From Stenotrophomonas maltophilia D457 (GTDB lineage: Bacteria > Pseudomonadota > Gammaproteobacteria > Xanthomonadales > Xanthomonadaceae): a DNA stretch of 64,000 nt. The DNA is taken from NCBI RefSeq assembly GCF_000284595.1, contig NC_017671.1:2699001-2763000 (forward strand). The letters run 5' to 3'. A model generated the notes under the pieces. That model did not search any database and was not told the origin of the DNA. It saw nothing but the letters and a program-made list of their open reading frames with translations. Every line of letters starts with the position of its first letter. Position 1 is the first letter of the stretch. This document shows positions 9,528-17,621 of this stretch, in pieces. The position numbers and the translations under genes are program-made.

Positions 9528-10271
9528 TCAGGGCTTGCCGAATCCGTGCCGGGCCAGGATCGCCTGGCCCTGCGCCGAACGCACAAAGGCGACAAACCGC
9601 TTGGCCTCTGCCGGCTGCGCGCTGGCCCTGGTCACCGCCAGCGGATAGGCGATGCGCCCGGACACCGGTACCACGAAGGCACGGCGTACCCGGTCCGGCA
9701 TCGCCTGCGCGTCAGTGGCATAGACGAAGCCGGCATCCACTTCACCGCGCGCCACGTAATCCAGCGACTGGCGCACGTTCTGCGTGGTGATGATCCGGCC
9801 CTGCACCGACGGCCACAGGCCGGCCGCTTCCAGCGCGCCCTTGGCATATCGGCCGACCGGCACGCTGTCCGGGTTGCCCAGTGCGATGCGTTGCACGCCG
9901 GCACCGACCAGGTCCTTCAAGCTGCGCGGCGCGGCCCTGGCCTGCGGCGGCGCCACCACCCACAGCGCGTTCACCGCGAACACCGCGCGGCTGCCGGCCG
10001 CCAGCAGGTCCTGCTGCTGGGCCTGGTCCATGGTGGCTTCATCGGCCGACGCGAACACATCCACCGGCGCGCCGCGGCTGATCTGCTGCAGCAGTACGCC
10101 AGAGGCGGCGAAGTTGAAATCGACCTTGGTTCCCGGGTGCGTCTTCTCATAGGCCGCACCCAGTTCGCGGAAGCTCTCGGTCAGGCTCGACGCCGCCGAC
10201 ACCGTCAGGTCGGCCGCCCAGGCCGGTACCGTGGCCAGCAGGCCCAGCCACAACAATGCCGCTCGCTTCAT
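9528..10271 (-). CDS. modA: periplasmic molybdate-binding protein
   Basis: 247 aa. A Sec signal peptide (MKRAALLWLGLLATVPAWAA) is followed by LTVSAASSLTESFRELG, FNFAASGVLLQQISRGAPVDVFASAD and DAGFVYATDA, the oxyanion-binding segments of ModA. It captures molybdate in the periplasm for ModBC. The gene starts 18 bases after the fnr-type gene, in the same direction, and is probably cotranscribed with it and the moa/moe genes upstream. Confidence 0.93.
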   Translation of the reverse strand: MKRAALLWLGLLATVPAWAADLTVSAASSLTESFRELGAAYEKTHPGTKVDFNFAASGVLLQQISRGAPVDVFASADEATMDQAQQQDLLAAGSRAVFAVNALWVVAPPQARAAPRSLKDLVGAGVQRIALGNPDSVPVGRYAKGALEAAGLWPSVQGRIITTQNVRQSLDYVARGEVDAGFVYATDAQAMPDRVRRAFVVPVSGRIAYPLAVTRASAQPAEAKRFVAFVRSAQGQAILARHGFGKP

Positions 10272-10289
10272 GCCCAGCCCCCTGCCTGA

Positions 10290-11066
10290 TCAGTCCAGTC
10301 CGGCGTCCCGGGCTACGGCCAGTTCCGCCAGCCGGTCCGGGTCCAGCAACAGCATCTCACGTTGGTTCACCGCAATCACACCGTCGTCGCTCAAGCGGCG
10401 CAGTACCCGGCTCACCGTCTCCGGCGCCATCCGCAGGTAGTTGGCGATCTCGGTGCGGGCCATGCTCAGGTTGAAACGGGTGGCGGAGAATCCGCGCCGG
10501 GCATAGCGCTCGGAAAGATCCAGCAGGAACGCCGCCATGCGCTCCTCGGTGCGATGGTTGGCGGCCAGCGTGGCGACCTTGCCGATCTCGGCGCTGAGCA
10601 GGCTGAACAGCCGCGCCTGCAACCCCGGCATGCGCGTGGCCAGCAGGCTCAATCGCGGAAACGAGATCCGGCACAGGTAGACGGTGTCCAGGGCCACGGC
10701 GTTGCAAGGGAAGCGCGCGCCGTGGATGGCATTGAGCCCGATCACCTCGCCCGGCAGGCTGAAACCCAGCACCTGCTCGTTGCCCTGGCTGTCATCGACG
10801 AACGTCTTGACCATGCCGGCACGCACCGCGGCGATCGAGTCGAATGGATCGCCGGCACGGAACAGGTAGTCGCCGGCCTGGAACGGGCCGACGTGGTCGA
10901 CCAGCACATGCAATTCGCCCAGCGCGGTCTTGTCGTAGCCCTGCGACATGCAGGCGTCGGAGAACGCACAGGTGCTGCAGAAGTGCAGCGCGTCTCCGTC
11001 ATCGGCTGCTGCCGGATTGGGCGTGGCCGGCCGGGACGCAGAGGGAGCGGAGGGGTTCAGAGGCAT
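10290..11066 (-). CDS. fnr: FNR/Anr-type oxygen-sensing transcription regulator
   Basis: 258 aa CRP/FNR-family regulator. The N-terminal cluster FCSTCAFSDAC and a central Cys in RFPCNAVAL supply the four ligands expected for an oxygen-labile 4Fe-4S cluster. The cAMP-type beta-roll domain follows, then a helix-turn-helix with SMARTEIANYLRMAPETVSR (recognition helix ETVSR, about residue 217), which reads TTGAT half-sites in FNR/Anr. It lies inside the Moco/mod operon, so the regulator is made together with the cofactor pathway. Its targets are not shown by the sequence, but the dyad at 6042-6055 fits. The ATG has only a weak ribosome site. Confidence 0.88.
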   Translation of the reverse strand: MPLNPSAPSASRPATPNPAAADDGDALHFCSTCAFSDACMSQGYDKTALGELHVLVDHVGPFQAGDYLFRAGDPFDSIAAVRAGMVKTFVDDSQGNEQVLGFSLPGEVIGLNAIHGARFPCNAVALDTVYLCRISFPRLSLLATRMPGLQARLFSLLSAEIGKVATLAANHRTEERMAAFLLDLSERYARRGFSATRFNLSMARTEIANYLRMAPETVSRVLRRLSDDGVIAVNQREMLLLDPDRLAELAVARDAGLD

Positions 11067-11134
11067 TGCAGCGAGGCAGGAACGAAGGCCCTCATCATAC
11101 GACAGCGCACCGCCCGGCCCTGCGCAACGTGCAC

Positions 11135-11500
11135 CTACTCTGGCGCGGGTTCGGAACGCCGCTGCGGGCCACGCTGCCGCATGCTGTCGCGCACGTCCAC
11201 GTCGAACTGCAGCTGCAGCATGCTGTCGTCATCCAACGCGATACCGAAGCCCAGCCCATCCCGGCAGGGCAGCCTGCCCGCCAGCGACTCAACGGCCTGG
11301 CGAGGCAGTACCAACCGGCAGAATGTCCCGCCATCGAGCAGCACCGCCTGATCGCCGGCATGCAGCGACAGCGCCACGCCCCAGCCACCACTGCCACCAA
11401 AGCGCGTCAGGTTCTCCACTGATTCGCCGGCCAGCAATCCTGCCAGTTCTTCTTCATCCACGCGCAGGCGCATCGATTGCTGTTGCAGCTGGACCTTCAT
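11135..11500 (-). CDS. small unknown protein of the Moco operon
   Basis: 121 aa, no signal peptide or membrane segment, Gln-rich N-terminus (MKVQLQQQSMRLRVDEEEL). Not assigned to a named family with certainty. The ATG at 11500 overlaps the mobA stop as ATGA, showing translational coupling to molybdenum cofactor genes. The middle is Gly-rich (RFGGSGGWGVALSL) and hydrophobic beta-like segments alternate to the end. A gap of 68 bases separates it from the fnr-type gene. Coupling suggests a Moco-related role, but the residues show no catalytic pattern. Confidence 0.7.
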   Translation of the reverse strand: MKVQLQQQSMRLRVDEEELAGLLAGESVENLTRFGGSGGWGVALSLHAGDQAVLLDGGTFCRLVLPRQAVESLAGRLPCRDGLGFGIALDDDSMLQLQFDVDVRDSMRQRGPQRRSEPAPE

Positions 11501-12057
11501 GCTGTGATGGACTCCCATTCCGACGGGGTATTGCAGTTGAGCAGCAACGCCTGATCCTCCGGCGCCAATGGCAGCCGGATTACGCCCAGGCGTTGCTGCA
11601 GGGCGCGCAGTGAACGACGCGCCGTCGGATCCTCAATCAGCTCCTGCAGCACGCGGCGGCAATGATCATCGATCCGCAACCGCATCGGCAACGGTTCATC
11701 GTCGAATACCGTGCAGTCACGCCCTTGATCGGCCTGCAGCCGCTGCAACAGCGCGGGTGTCACCCGCGGCGTATCGACCGGCACCACCCAGGCGGGGCCG
11801 TCTGGCATCTGCATCGCCACACTGTAGAGGCCGCCCAGCGGGCCGCAGCGTGCGACCCGGTCCGGGATGCCACCAAAAGCTGGGTAGTCGCCGCTCACCC
11901 ATACCCTCCCGGCGCCGGCCTGCAGCAGCAGGCCGCGCATGTGTTCCAGCAGCGTGCGGCGGTGCCAGGGCAGCAGCGCCTTGTCGCGGCCCATCCGGCT
12001 GGACAGGCCGCCGGCCAGCACGATGCCATCAATGGGGATGTTCGTGATCGTGCGCAT
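11497..12057 (-). CDS. mobA: molybdenum cofactor guanylyltransferase
   Basis: 186 aa enzyme that adds GMP to molybdopterin to form the MGD cofactor of nitrate reductase-type enzymes. The GTP-binding signature LAGGLSSRMGRDKALL is at the N-terminus, and VVPVDTPRV holds the metal-binding Asp. The gene overlaps the end of moaE. ATG at 12057 (MRTITNIP) was chosen because the family motif follows directly; ATGs at 12063 and 12084 are also in frame, none with a clear ribosome site. Confidence 0.85.
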   Translation of the reverse strand: MRTITNIPIDGIVLAGGLSSRMGRDKALLPWHRRTLLEHMRGLLLQAGAGRVWVSGDYPAFGGIPDRVARCGPLGGLYSVAMQMPDGPAWVVPVDTPRVTPALLQRLQADQGRDCTVFDDEPLPMRLRIDDHCRRVLQELIEDPTARRSLRALQQRLGVIRLPLAPEDQALLLNCNTPSEWESITA

Positions 12058-12529
12058 GGTCATGGCCGGGTTCGCTGTCCGCATGGCACAGGCTGCAACC
12101 TTCGCTCCACTGGCTGTCGCCGTCCTCGTAATGCTCCTGCTTCCAGATCGGGCACTGGTGCTTGACCACCTCGATCAACTGCCGGCAGGCCCGGAACGCC
12201 TCGTCACGGTGCGGGCTGCCGGCGGCCACCACCACCGCCACATCACCGATGCCGAGCCGGCCCTTGGCATGCGCCACATACAGCTTCAGCTTCGGACCGA
12301 ACGTGGCTTCGACCTCGGCGGCCAGGCGCTTGAATTCGTTCAGCACCAGCGGTTCGAACAGATCGTAGGTGATCCCGGTCACCCGCCGGCCCACGTTGAC
12401 GTCGCGCACCTTGCCGATGAACACATCGATGCCGCCGAAGCCCGTATCGGAAACCGCCGCGATGCCCTCGGCCGGATCGATTGCCGCCTGCGCGCGGTCC
12501 ACGACCTTGGCGATGATCGTCTCGCTCAT
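12029..12529 (-). CDS. moaE: molybdopterin synthase catalytic subunit with His-rich tail
   Basis: 166 aa. MoaE takes sulfur from thiocarboxylated MoaD to convert precursor Z into molybdopterin. FIGKVRDVN and YDLFEPLVLNEF are seen near the N-terminus, AHAKGRLGIGDVAVVVAAGSP in the middle, and the active-site Lys in CPIWKQEHYEDG. E. coli MoaE is 150 aa. The extra end here reads HADSEPGHDHAHDHEHPH, with two Cys just before it (CSLCH), a potential metal-binding tail. It follows moaD by three bases, the usual pair. Confidence 0.93.
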   Translation of the reverse strand: MSETIIAKVVDRAQAAIDPAEGIAAVSDTGFGGIDVFIGKVRDVNVGRRVTGITYDLFEPLVLNEFKRLAAEVEATFGPKLKLYVAHAKGRLGIGDVAVVVAAGSPHRDEAFRACRQLIEVVKHQCPIWKQEHYEDGDSQWSEGCSLCHADSEPGHDHAHDHEHPH

Positions 12530-12532
12530 CGC

Positions 12533-12793
12533 TCAGCCCCCGCTCACCGGCGGCAGGATCGCCACCCGGCCATCGTCGGGCAGCGCCTCGTGGTCGCGCA
12601 GCACGCGTTGCTGATCGGCGAATGCCGAGTAGTCCAGCAGGCCCGCGCGGAAACCCGGCCAACGCAGCGGCAGCAGCTCGCGCAGCGCCTGGCGCAGATC
12701 GGCCACGGTGCCACCGGCTACATCCACGGCGATCTCGCGGCTGGCATCCAGATCGGAAAACGCACCGAACAATTGCAGATTCACCTGTCTCAT
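12533..12793 (-). CDS. moaD: molybdopterin synthase sulfur carrier subunit
   Basis: 86 aa ubiquitin-fold protein ending in the Gly-Gly pair (ILPPVSGG) that is adenylated and thiocarboxylated to carry sulfur to MoaE. LQLFGAFSDLDAS and TVADLRQAL are in the positions expected for MoaD. The ATG at 12793 shares bases with the moeA stop (TGATG), so it is translationally coupled; a GTG one codon earlier is also possible. Confidence 0.93.
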   Translation of the reverse strand: MRQVNLQLFGAFSDLDASREIAVDVAGGTVADLRQALRELLPLRWPGFRAGLLDYSAFADQQRVLRDHEALPDDGRVAILPPVSGG

Positions 12794-14046
12794 CACGGCT
12801 CCTGGCTCGCCAGCTGCACAGGGTCCTGATGACCCCAGCCCTGCACGCGCACTGGCGTGCCGGCAGGGGCGAGACCGCCCTCGCCGTCCAGCACCACCCA
12901 GGCGTTGGCCTGCAGCGTGGACATCAAACGGAACGACTCCTGCCCAGCCAGCACGCGCGCACTCAGGCGGCCCTGCGCGTCCACTTCCACCCGGGCCCGC
13001 GCATGGAAGCGCAGGCCCGGCGGCGTGCGCACGTCGGCCTGCAGCGGCAACATCAGCACCTGCTCCGGTGCCAGCCCCAGCAGGCGGCGCAGCACCGGCT
13101 CGACAAAGAAGCGCTGGCCCACCGCAGCCGACACCGGGTTGCCCGGCAGGCCGAAATACAGCGTGCCATTGGGCAGCACCGCGAACAGCAACGGCTTGCC
13201 GGGGCGGATCGCCACCTTGTGGAACACGATGCGCGCACCCCGGCCGCGCAGCGCGTCGGGAATGAAATCGTAGCGGCCGGCCGACACCGCGCCGGTGCTG
13301 ATCAACAGCTGCGCACCCGCGTCCAGCGCTTGATCCAGTACGGCATTGAAGGCGGCCACCTCATCGCCCACCGTGCCCTGCCAGACCACCTCGGCACCGG
13401 CGGCCTGCAGGCGGCCGACCAGGTATGGCCGGTTGCTGTCACGGATCTGCCCGGATTCCAGCGCCTGCGCCGCCTCGGTCACCAGCTCCTTGCCGGTGGC
13501 GATCACCGCTGCCTTTGGCCGCGCCACCACCGCCACCTCGCCCACGCCGATCGCATGCAGCAAGGTGCGCGCGTTGATGTCCAGCACCTGCCCGGCCTGC
13601 AGCACGCGCTCGCCGTCGCTCACATCCTCGCCACGCAGGCGCACGTTCTGGCCCGGCTTCACCGCGCCCTTCAGGGCAATGCGGGTCGGGCGTCCATCTT
13701 CGCTGGCGAGGATCTCCACATTCTCGACCGGCACCACCGTATCCAGCCCAACCGGCATGCGCGCGCCGGTCATGATTTCCCAGGCGCCCTCGCCGCCTTC
13801 GGCGCCGGCATCGCCGGCTGCCTGCCAGCCCTGCACGGCAAATTCGGTACCAGCCTCGAACGTCGCGCCGTTGGCGCGCAGCGCGAAGCCGTCCATCGCC
13901 GAATTGTCGAACGGCGGCAGCGACTGTGCGCTGTGGATGTCACGGGCCAGCGTGCGGCCCGCGGCCTCGTGCAGCGGCAGGCGTTCGGCCGGCAGCTGCT
14001 TGGCCGCGTCCAGCAGGTGCTGCAAGGCATCGCTGTAGGGGATCAT
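12793..14046 (-). CDS. moeA: molybdopterin molybdenumtransferase
   Basis: 417 aa. MoeA inserts molybdate into adenylylated molybdopterin. The N-terminus has the family pattern PLHEAAGRTLARDIHSAQ and LPPFDNSAMDGFALR; the central MoCF-fold domain has LLISTGAVSAGRYDFIPDAL and YFGLPGNPVSAAV. The usual family motif after STG is GGVS/VSVG; here it reads AVSAGRYD. Start at 14046 overlaps the stop of the upstream fusion gene (ATGA). Confidence 0.93.
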   Translation of the reverse strand: MIPYSDALQHLLDAAKQLPAERLPLHEAAGRTLARDIHSAQSLPPFDNSAMDGFALRANGATFEAGTEFAVQGWQAAGDAGAEGGEGAWEIMTGARMPVGLDTVVPVENVEILASEDGRPTRIALKGAVKPGQNVRLRGEDVSDGERVLQAGQVLDINARTLLHAIGVGEVAVVARPKAAVIATGKELVTEAAQALESGQIRDSNRPYLVGRLQAAGAEVVWQGTVGDEVAAFNAVLDQALDAGAQLLISTGAVSAGRYDFIPDALRGRGARIVFHKVAIRPGKPLLFAVLPNGTLYFGLPGNPVSAAVGQRFFVEPVLRRLLGLAPEQVLMLPLQADVRTPPGLRFHARARVEVDAQGRLSARVLAGQESFRLMSTLQANAWVVLDGEGGLAPAGTPVRVQGWGHQDPVQLASQEP

Positions 14047-15053
14047 GCGTGGCCATCCCCCTCGACCATCGCCAGGGCGTGGCACAGTACCGGCGCCAGG
14101 ATGTCCAGGCACTGCGCCGCCGCCTTCGGGCTGCCCGGCAATGCAAACACCAGCATGTTGCCCAGCTGCACCACCTCGGCGCGGCTCAGCCAGGCCATCG
14201 GCGTGTGCTGTGCGCTCAGTGCCCGCACCATCTGCGCCAGGCCATGCACCGGCCGCGCATTCAACGAACGCAGCGCCTCCGGGGTCAGGTCACGCGGGCC
14301 CAGCCCGGTACCACCGGTACACAGGCACAGGCGCACGCCCTCGGCAGCCAACGCCTGCAGGCGGCCCGCCAATGGCTCGATGCCATCGGGCAGCACTTCG
14401 GCGGCCACCACCTCGCCCCCCAGCTTCTTCAGCCCGGTCACCAGGGTCGGTCCAGAGATATCCTCATAGGTGCCTTCGCTGGCGCGATCGCTCAGCGTGA
14501 TCACCGCGCAGGCCGCGCCTTCCAGGCCCTTCGGCGCACGCGGCTTGAACCGCTCACGCTCGGCCTCGTCCATGCCGTCCGGGTGCAGCCAGACACCGCG
14601 CTTGCCGCCCTCCTTGAACAGCAGGCGGATGCCTTCGATGCGCAACGCCGGCTCCACCGGCTTGCTCAGGTCGTACAGGGTCAGCAGCGCCGCGTTGACG
14701 CCGGCCAGTGCCTCCATCTCCACGCCGGTGCGCGCCTCGCTGGCGCACTCGCACCACACGCGGATCGCCTGCCGTTCCGGTACCGGCGCGCAGAACACCT
14801 GCACCAGTTCCAGCGGCAGCGGGTGGCACAGCGGCATCAGCATCGAGGCCATCTTGGCGCCCTGCAGGCCGGCAATCTCGGCCATCACCAGCGCATCGCC
14901 CTTGGGCAGGCGGCGCTCGACAATCAGCGGATAGGCCACTGGACCGGCATGCAGCTCGCCCACCGCCACCGCACGGCGGCGGCTGATGCGCTTGTTGCGC
15001 ACATCGGCCATGTGGAAGGCCGCGTTCAATTCCCCACTCATCGTGTTGCTCAT
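14043..15053 (-). CDS. moaCB: MoaC-MoaB/MogA fusion, Moco biosynthesis
   Basis: 336 aa fusion of two enzymes. Residues about 1-160 are MoaC (cyclic pyranopterin monophosphate synthase): FHMADVRNKRISRRRAVAVG, LPKGDALVMAEIAGLQGAK, MPLCHPLPL, and RTGVEMEALAGVNAALLTLYD. Residues about 180-336 are a MoaB/MogA-type adenylyltransferase domain: ITLSDRASEGTYEDISGP, LCTGGTGLGPRDLTPEAL and FALPGSPKAA. One polypeptide therefore covers the first ring closure and the adenylylation step. It overlaps the moaA stop and the moeA start, so it is coupled on both sides. Confidence 0.93.
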   Translation of the reverse strand: MSNTMSGELNAAFHMADVRNKRISRRRAVAVGELHAGPVAYPLIVERRLPKGDALVMAEIAGLQGAKMASMLMPLCHPLPLELVQVFCAPVPERQAIRVWCECASEARTGVEMEALAGVNAALLTLYDLSKPVEPALRIEGIRLLFKEGGKRGVWLHPDGMDEAERERFKPRAPKGLEGAACAVITLSDRASEGTYEDISGPTLVTGLKKLGGEVVAAEVLPDGIEPLAGRLQALAAEGVRLCLCTGGTGLGPRDLTPEALRSLNARPVHGLAQMVRALSAQHTPMAWLSRAEVVQLGNMLVFALPGSPKAAAQCLDILAPVLCHALAMVEGDGHA

Positions 15054-16030
15054 CCTCCGATGGAGGCCAGGTGCGGGGTCAGCCCGGTCTGGCCCTGGTG
15101 CAGTCCATGCCCGGCCGCTTTCAGGCCAAGCTGGGTGGTGATGCGTGCCAGCAGCGCGTCGTGGTCCTCATCGCGCTGCAGCAGCGGACGCAGCGGCACG
15201 CCGAACTCGCCGAACAGGCACAGCCGCAGGTCGCCCTTGGCGGTCACCCGCAGGCGGTTGCAGCCCTTGCAGAAGTCACGCGAATACGGGGCGATGATGC
15301 CGATGCTGCCGCGATGGTCGGGGTGGCCGAACTCGCGCGCCGGGCCGGCGTCGGCCGCGCGCGGACGCTCGTGCCAGCCCGCGGCCAGCAGCTGCTCGAC
15401 CACCACGTCGGCGCGCAGGTGGTGGCGCTGGAAATAGGCTTCGTTGTCGCCGGTGCGCATCAGCTCGATGAAGCGCACGCTGAAGGGGCGGTCACGCAGG
15501 TAGTCCATCCACTGCGGCAGCTCGTCGTCGTTCAGGCCCCGCAGCAGTACCGCGTTGAGCTTGATCGCCGGCAGGCCCAACGCCTGCGCCAGCGCCAGGC
15601 CCTGCTGGATCTCCGGCAGGCGGTCGTGCCCGGTGATGGTGTGGAAACGCTCGCGTTGCAGGCTGTCCATGCTCACGTTCAGCGCGGTCAGGCCGGCCCG
15701 GTGCCAGCCCCGCAGGCGCCGCGGCAGCAGCGTGCCATTGGTGGTGATGGCCACCTTGCGGATGCCCGGCACCGCCGCCACGGTGGCGATGATCTCGTCC
15801 AGATCCTTGCGCAGGCTGGGCTCGCCGCCGGTCAGGCGGATCTTGCTCATGCCCAACGCCGCGAAGGCCCGCACCAGGCGGCCGATCTCATCCACCTGCA
15901 GGAAACGCGGGTGGCCATCGGCCTGGTACCCGTCGGGCAGGCAGTAGCTGCACCGGAAGTTGCAGGCTTCGGTGAGCGACAAGCGCAGGTACGGAAAGCT
16001 GCGTCCGAAGCTGTCGGTGAGTTGGCTCAT
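15050..16030 (-). CDS. moaA: GTP 3',8-cyclase (radical SAM)
   Basis: 326 aa enzyme that starts molybdenum cofactor synthesis from GTP. The N-terminal radical SAM motif CNFRCSYC is at about residue 27, the SAM-binding IRLTGGEPSLRKD follows, and the second cluster Cys are in DFCKGCNRLRVTAKGDLRLC. The C-terminus ends in Gly-Gly (LASIGG), which MoaA needs for activity. ATG at 16030 (MSQLTDSFGRSFPYLR) fits the family start; the open frame continues upstream without homology. It is the first gene of an eleven-gene run that ends with modC. Confidence 0.94.
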   Translation of the reverse strand: MSQLTDSFGRSFPYLRLSLTEACNFRCSYCLPDGYQADGHPRFLQVDEIGRLVRAFAALGMSKIRLTGGEPSLRKDLDEIIATVAAVPGIRKVAITTNGTLLPRRLRGWHRAGLTALNVSMDSLQRERFHTITGHDRLPEIQQGLALAQALGLPAIKLNAVLLRGLNDDELPQWMDYLRDRPFSVRFIELMRTGDNEAYFQRHHLRADVVVEQLLAAGWHERPRAADAGPAREFGHPDHRGSIGIIAPYSRDFCKGCNRLRVTAKGDLRLCLFGEFGVPLRPLLQRDEDHDALLARITTQLGLKAAGHGLHQGQTGLTPHLASIGG

Positions 16031-16596
16031 GGCTGTTCTGCCTCCTGGTACCACCCTGCAGCCCTGCCCCTGAACGGGTTGTCGACCCCAGCCCGCAGAG
16101 TGCGCTGGGGCGTTGAAAGCGTCAACCCGGGAGGCACGCAGCCTGAATTGGCGCCGCCTGTCGTGATAGGCCCTCCCCGCCCGTCCCGTTCGCCGTGACA
16201 ACCTCGACACATGTCGCAGATTGCACGTTGCGGGCGGATCACTACGCCAGCCAGCACTGGCGGGGCTTAACAGCGTAGGACAATGTCAAAAGCGTCTCCA
16301 ATCGAGTGATGTTTACAACTCTTCTGATTGGCATTGCACAGCGCCAGGGGCTCAGATGGCGTGCCACCGGAAAAGGGTGGCCGGGCTTCGAACACCCGAG
16401 TTGATGTTGATGTATGCGCTTGCCAGCCGGCGCCACCCTAGCGTGGCGCCGGCTGGCAATCCGTCTGCCGGCTATGGCGGGCGGTGCGTGGGGGCCTTCG
16501 GGCCCACCGGACTGACATCAACCCGGTGTTCGAACCACGTACCGTCCGCCACTTTTATGGGTGGCGGCTACCGATTGCCCTGCACGGAGCCTTGCC
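16031..16596. other. long intergenic region, promoter of the Moco operon and structured leader
   Basis: 566 bases without a supported gene. The left part should carry the moaA promoter; no clear FNR box or molybdenum-cofactor riboswitch was recognised. The right part (16387 onward) is a dense set of inverted repeats in front of the small gene at 16597 and is listed separately. Confidence 0.6.
16387..16567 (+). promoter_or_regulatory. candidate structured regulatory RNA/leader
   Basis: Several nested inverted repeats are readable. An outer stem joins 16387-16407 with 16515-16534 (TTCGAACACCCGAGTTGATG against its near-complement). Inside it, TGCCAGCCGGCGCCAC (16421-16436) pairs perfectly with 16443-16458, and GGGCC-TTCG-GGCCC forms a tetraloop hairpin near 16490-16505. 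GGCGGGCGGTGCGTGG (about 16476-16491) can pair with 16535-16550, allowing two G-U pairs, whereas CCGCCAC (16546-16552) can instead pair with GTGGCGG (16561-16567), directly before the ribosome site of the next gene. The two pairings exclude each other, as in attenuators or riboswitches. Confidence 0.5.
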
Positions 16597-16971
16597 ATGA
16601 ACGAATCGGACTTCCCGCATCTGCACGCCTACCGCAGCACCGCCGGCGACGACGGTGCGCCACAGGCTGCGCCAACAGTGGACAGGAACACCTTCATTGC
16701 CAACCTCCACCGCATCGGCTCCGGTGCTGCGGCCGACGGACAACCCTGGCCGGAGCGTCACCAGCTGCCCGGGCGCTGCCTGGCCCTGGCCGACGCCGAT
16801 TGCGCGTTGAGCGGGTCGCGGGTGGTGCTGGAAATGCTGCTGGCGGCCGAACGCACCCGTCAGAACGGCGAACCCGGGCAGTACGTGGGCGACCGGGTGA
16901 TGGAGGGGTTGGTCATGGCCTGCCAGTCGTTGTGCGCCCAGGCGGTGGGGCGGTTGCAGCCCGAAGGGTGA
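16597..16971 (+). CDS. small protein of unknown function behind a structured leader
   Basis: 124 aa, soluble, no signal peptide. Start at 16597 is supported by CGGAG eight to nine bases upstream. The N-terminal half is polar and probably flexible. The C-terminal half (ADADCALSGSRVVLEMLLAA, then a stretch ending MACQSLCAQAVGRL) looks like two or three amphipathic helices. It resembles small Pseudomonas and Xanthomonas proteins that also follow structured intergenic repeats, but no family name can be given with confidence. It stands alone between the Moco operon and the RHS island. Confidence 0.6.
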   Translation: MNESDFPHLHAYRSTAGDDGAPQAAPTVDRNTFIANLHRIGSGAAADGQPWPERHQLPGRCLALADADCALSGSRVVLEMLLAAERTRQNGEPGQYVGDRVMEGLVMACQSLCAQAVGRLQPEG

Positions 16972-16990
16972 ATGCCATGTGCAACGGACT

Positions 16991-17470
16991 TCAGCGAGGA
17001 TCGCCTCCCGCCCGACACGCCGTCGGCGCAGCCCCCTTGTTCGGGGGAACCGCGTGTACATTCCAGCGATCTGCCAAAGCGCGTTCGACGCGGAAAGAGA
17101 ATGACCATGCCTCGGCGGGCATCTTCCCTTCAGAGAAACCAATAGCTATCTCGAAGCGATCCAATCCGAGGTTCCCCGCCTCCAGTCCCGAGCCATCTTC
17201 GCGCTTCACTCCGATGTAGACGACAGGGCGTTGCACGTCCACCTTTGCCCTGGCAAGCTGGCGATCCAATTCAGCGCTGCCATCGAAGAACTGCATTCCT
17301 TCGTCCTTGGCAATAGAGCTGAGGGTCTGCTTGAACCGCTTCAAGCCGTCTTGGTCATGCACGCAGAACTGGAGCATCTTGAAGGGCCGCTTTCCTAGAG
17401 CCCATGCGCCGCCAGAGAATCCAAGTCCGACTCCAATCAGAAGTAGTGCTGTCAGGATCCTCACCATCAT
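16991..17470 (-). CDS. hypothetical protein with N-terminal signal/TM segment, RHS island
   Basis: 159 aa. The N-terminus MMVRILTALLLIGVGLGF is a signal peptide or membrane anchor; the rest is soluble (CVHDQDGLKRFKQTLSSIA, RPVVYIGVKREDGS). Not recognised as a named family. GGGA lies five bases before the ATG at 17470; an ATG one codon later is equivalent. GC is lower than in the flanking housekeeping genes. It belongs to a row of small minus-strand genes behind the RHS locus, where orphan immunity genes usually collect, but an immunity role is inference. Confidence 0.55.
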   Translation of the reverse strand: MMVRILTALLLIGVGLGFSGGAWALGKRPFKMLQFCVHDQDGLKRFKQTLSSIAKDEGMQFFDGSAELDRQLARAKVDVQRPVVYIGVKREDGSGLEAGNLGLDRFEIAIGFSEGKMPAEAWSFSFRVERALADRWNVHAVPPNKGAAPTACRAGGDPR

Positions 17471-17621
17471 CAAGGTCCCAATTTGCAGAGTGTGGCGGCC
17501 AACGTCGCCGCAGGGCCAAAAATCATGACCCCAAGGATATCTCCGCTCGGTCTTCTCAGGCGCCTTCCGCCGGATGAGGGAGACCTTGTCGGGGGTGAGG
17601 AATCTGGGCACGGAATGTCTT

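Noticed and set aside
16113-16125. FNR-like dyad TTGAAAGCGTCAA upstream of moaA.
   Set aside because: The half-sites are separated by three bases instead of four, so it is not a proper FNR/Anr box; autoregulation of the Moco operon is left open.
16515-16552. tRNA-like segment with GTTCGAA and CCA.
   Set aside because: No acceptor, D or anticodon arms can be folded around it; the GTTCGAA is part of a long inverted repeat instead.
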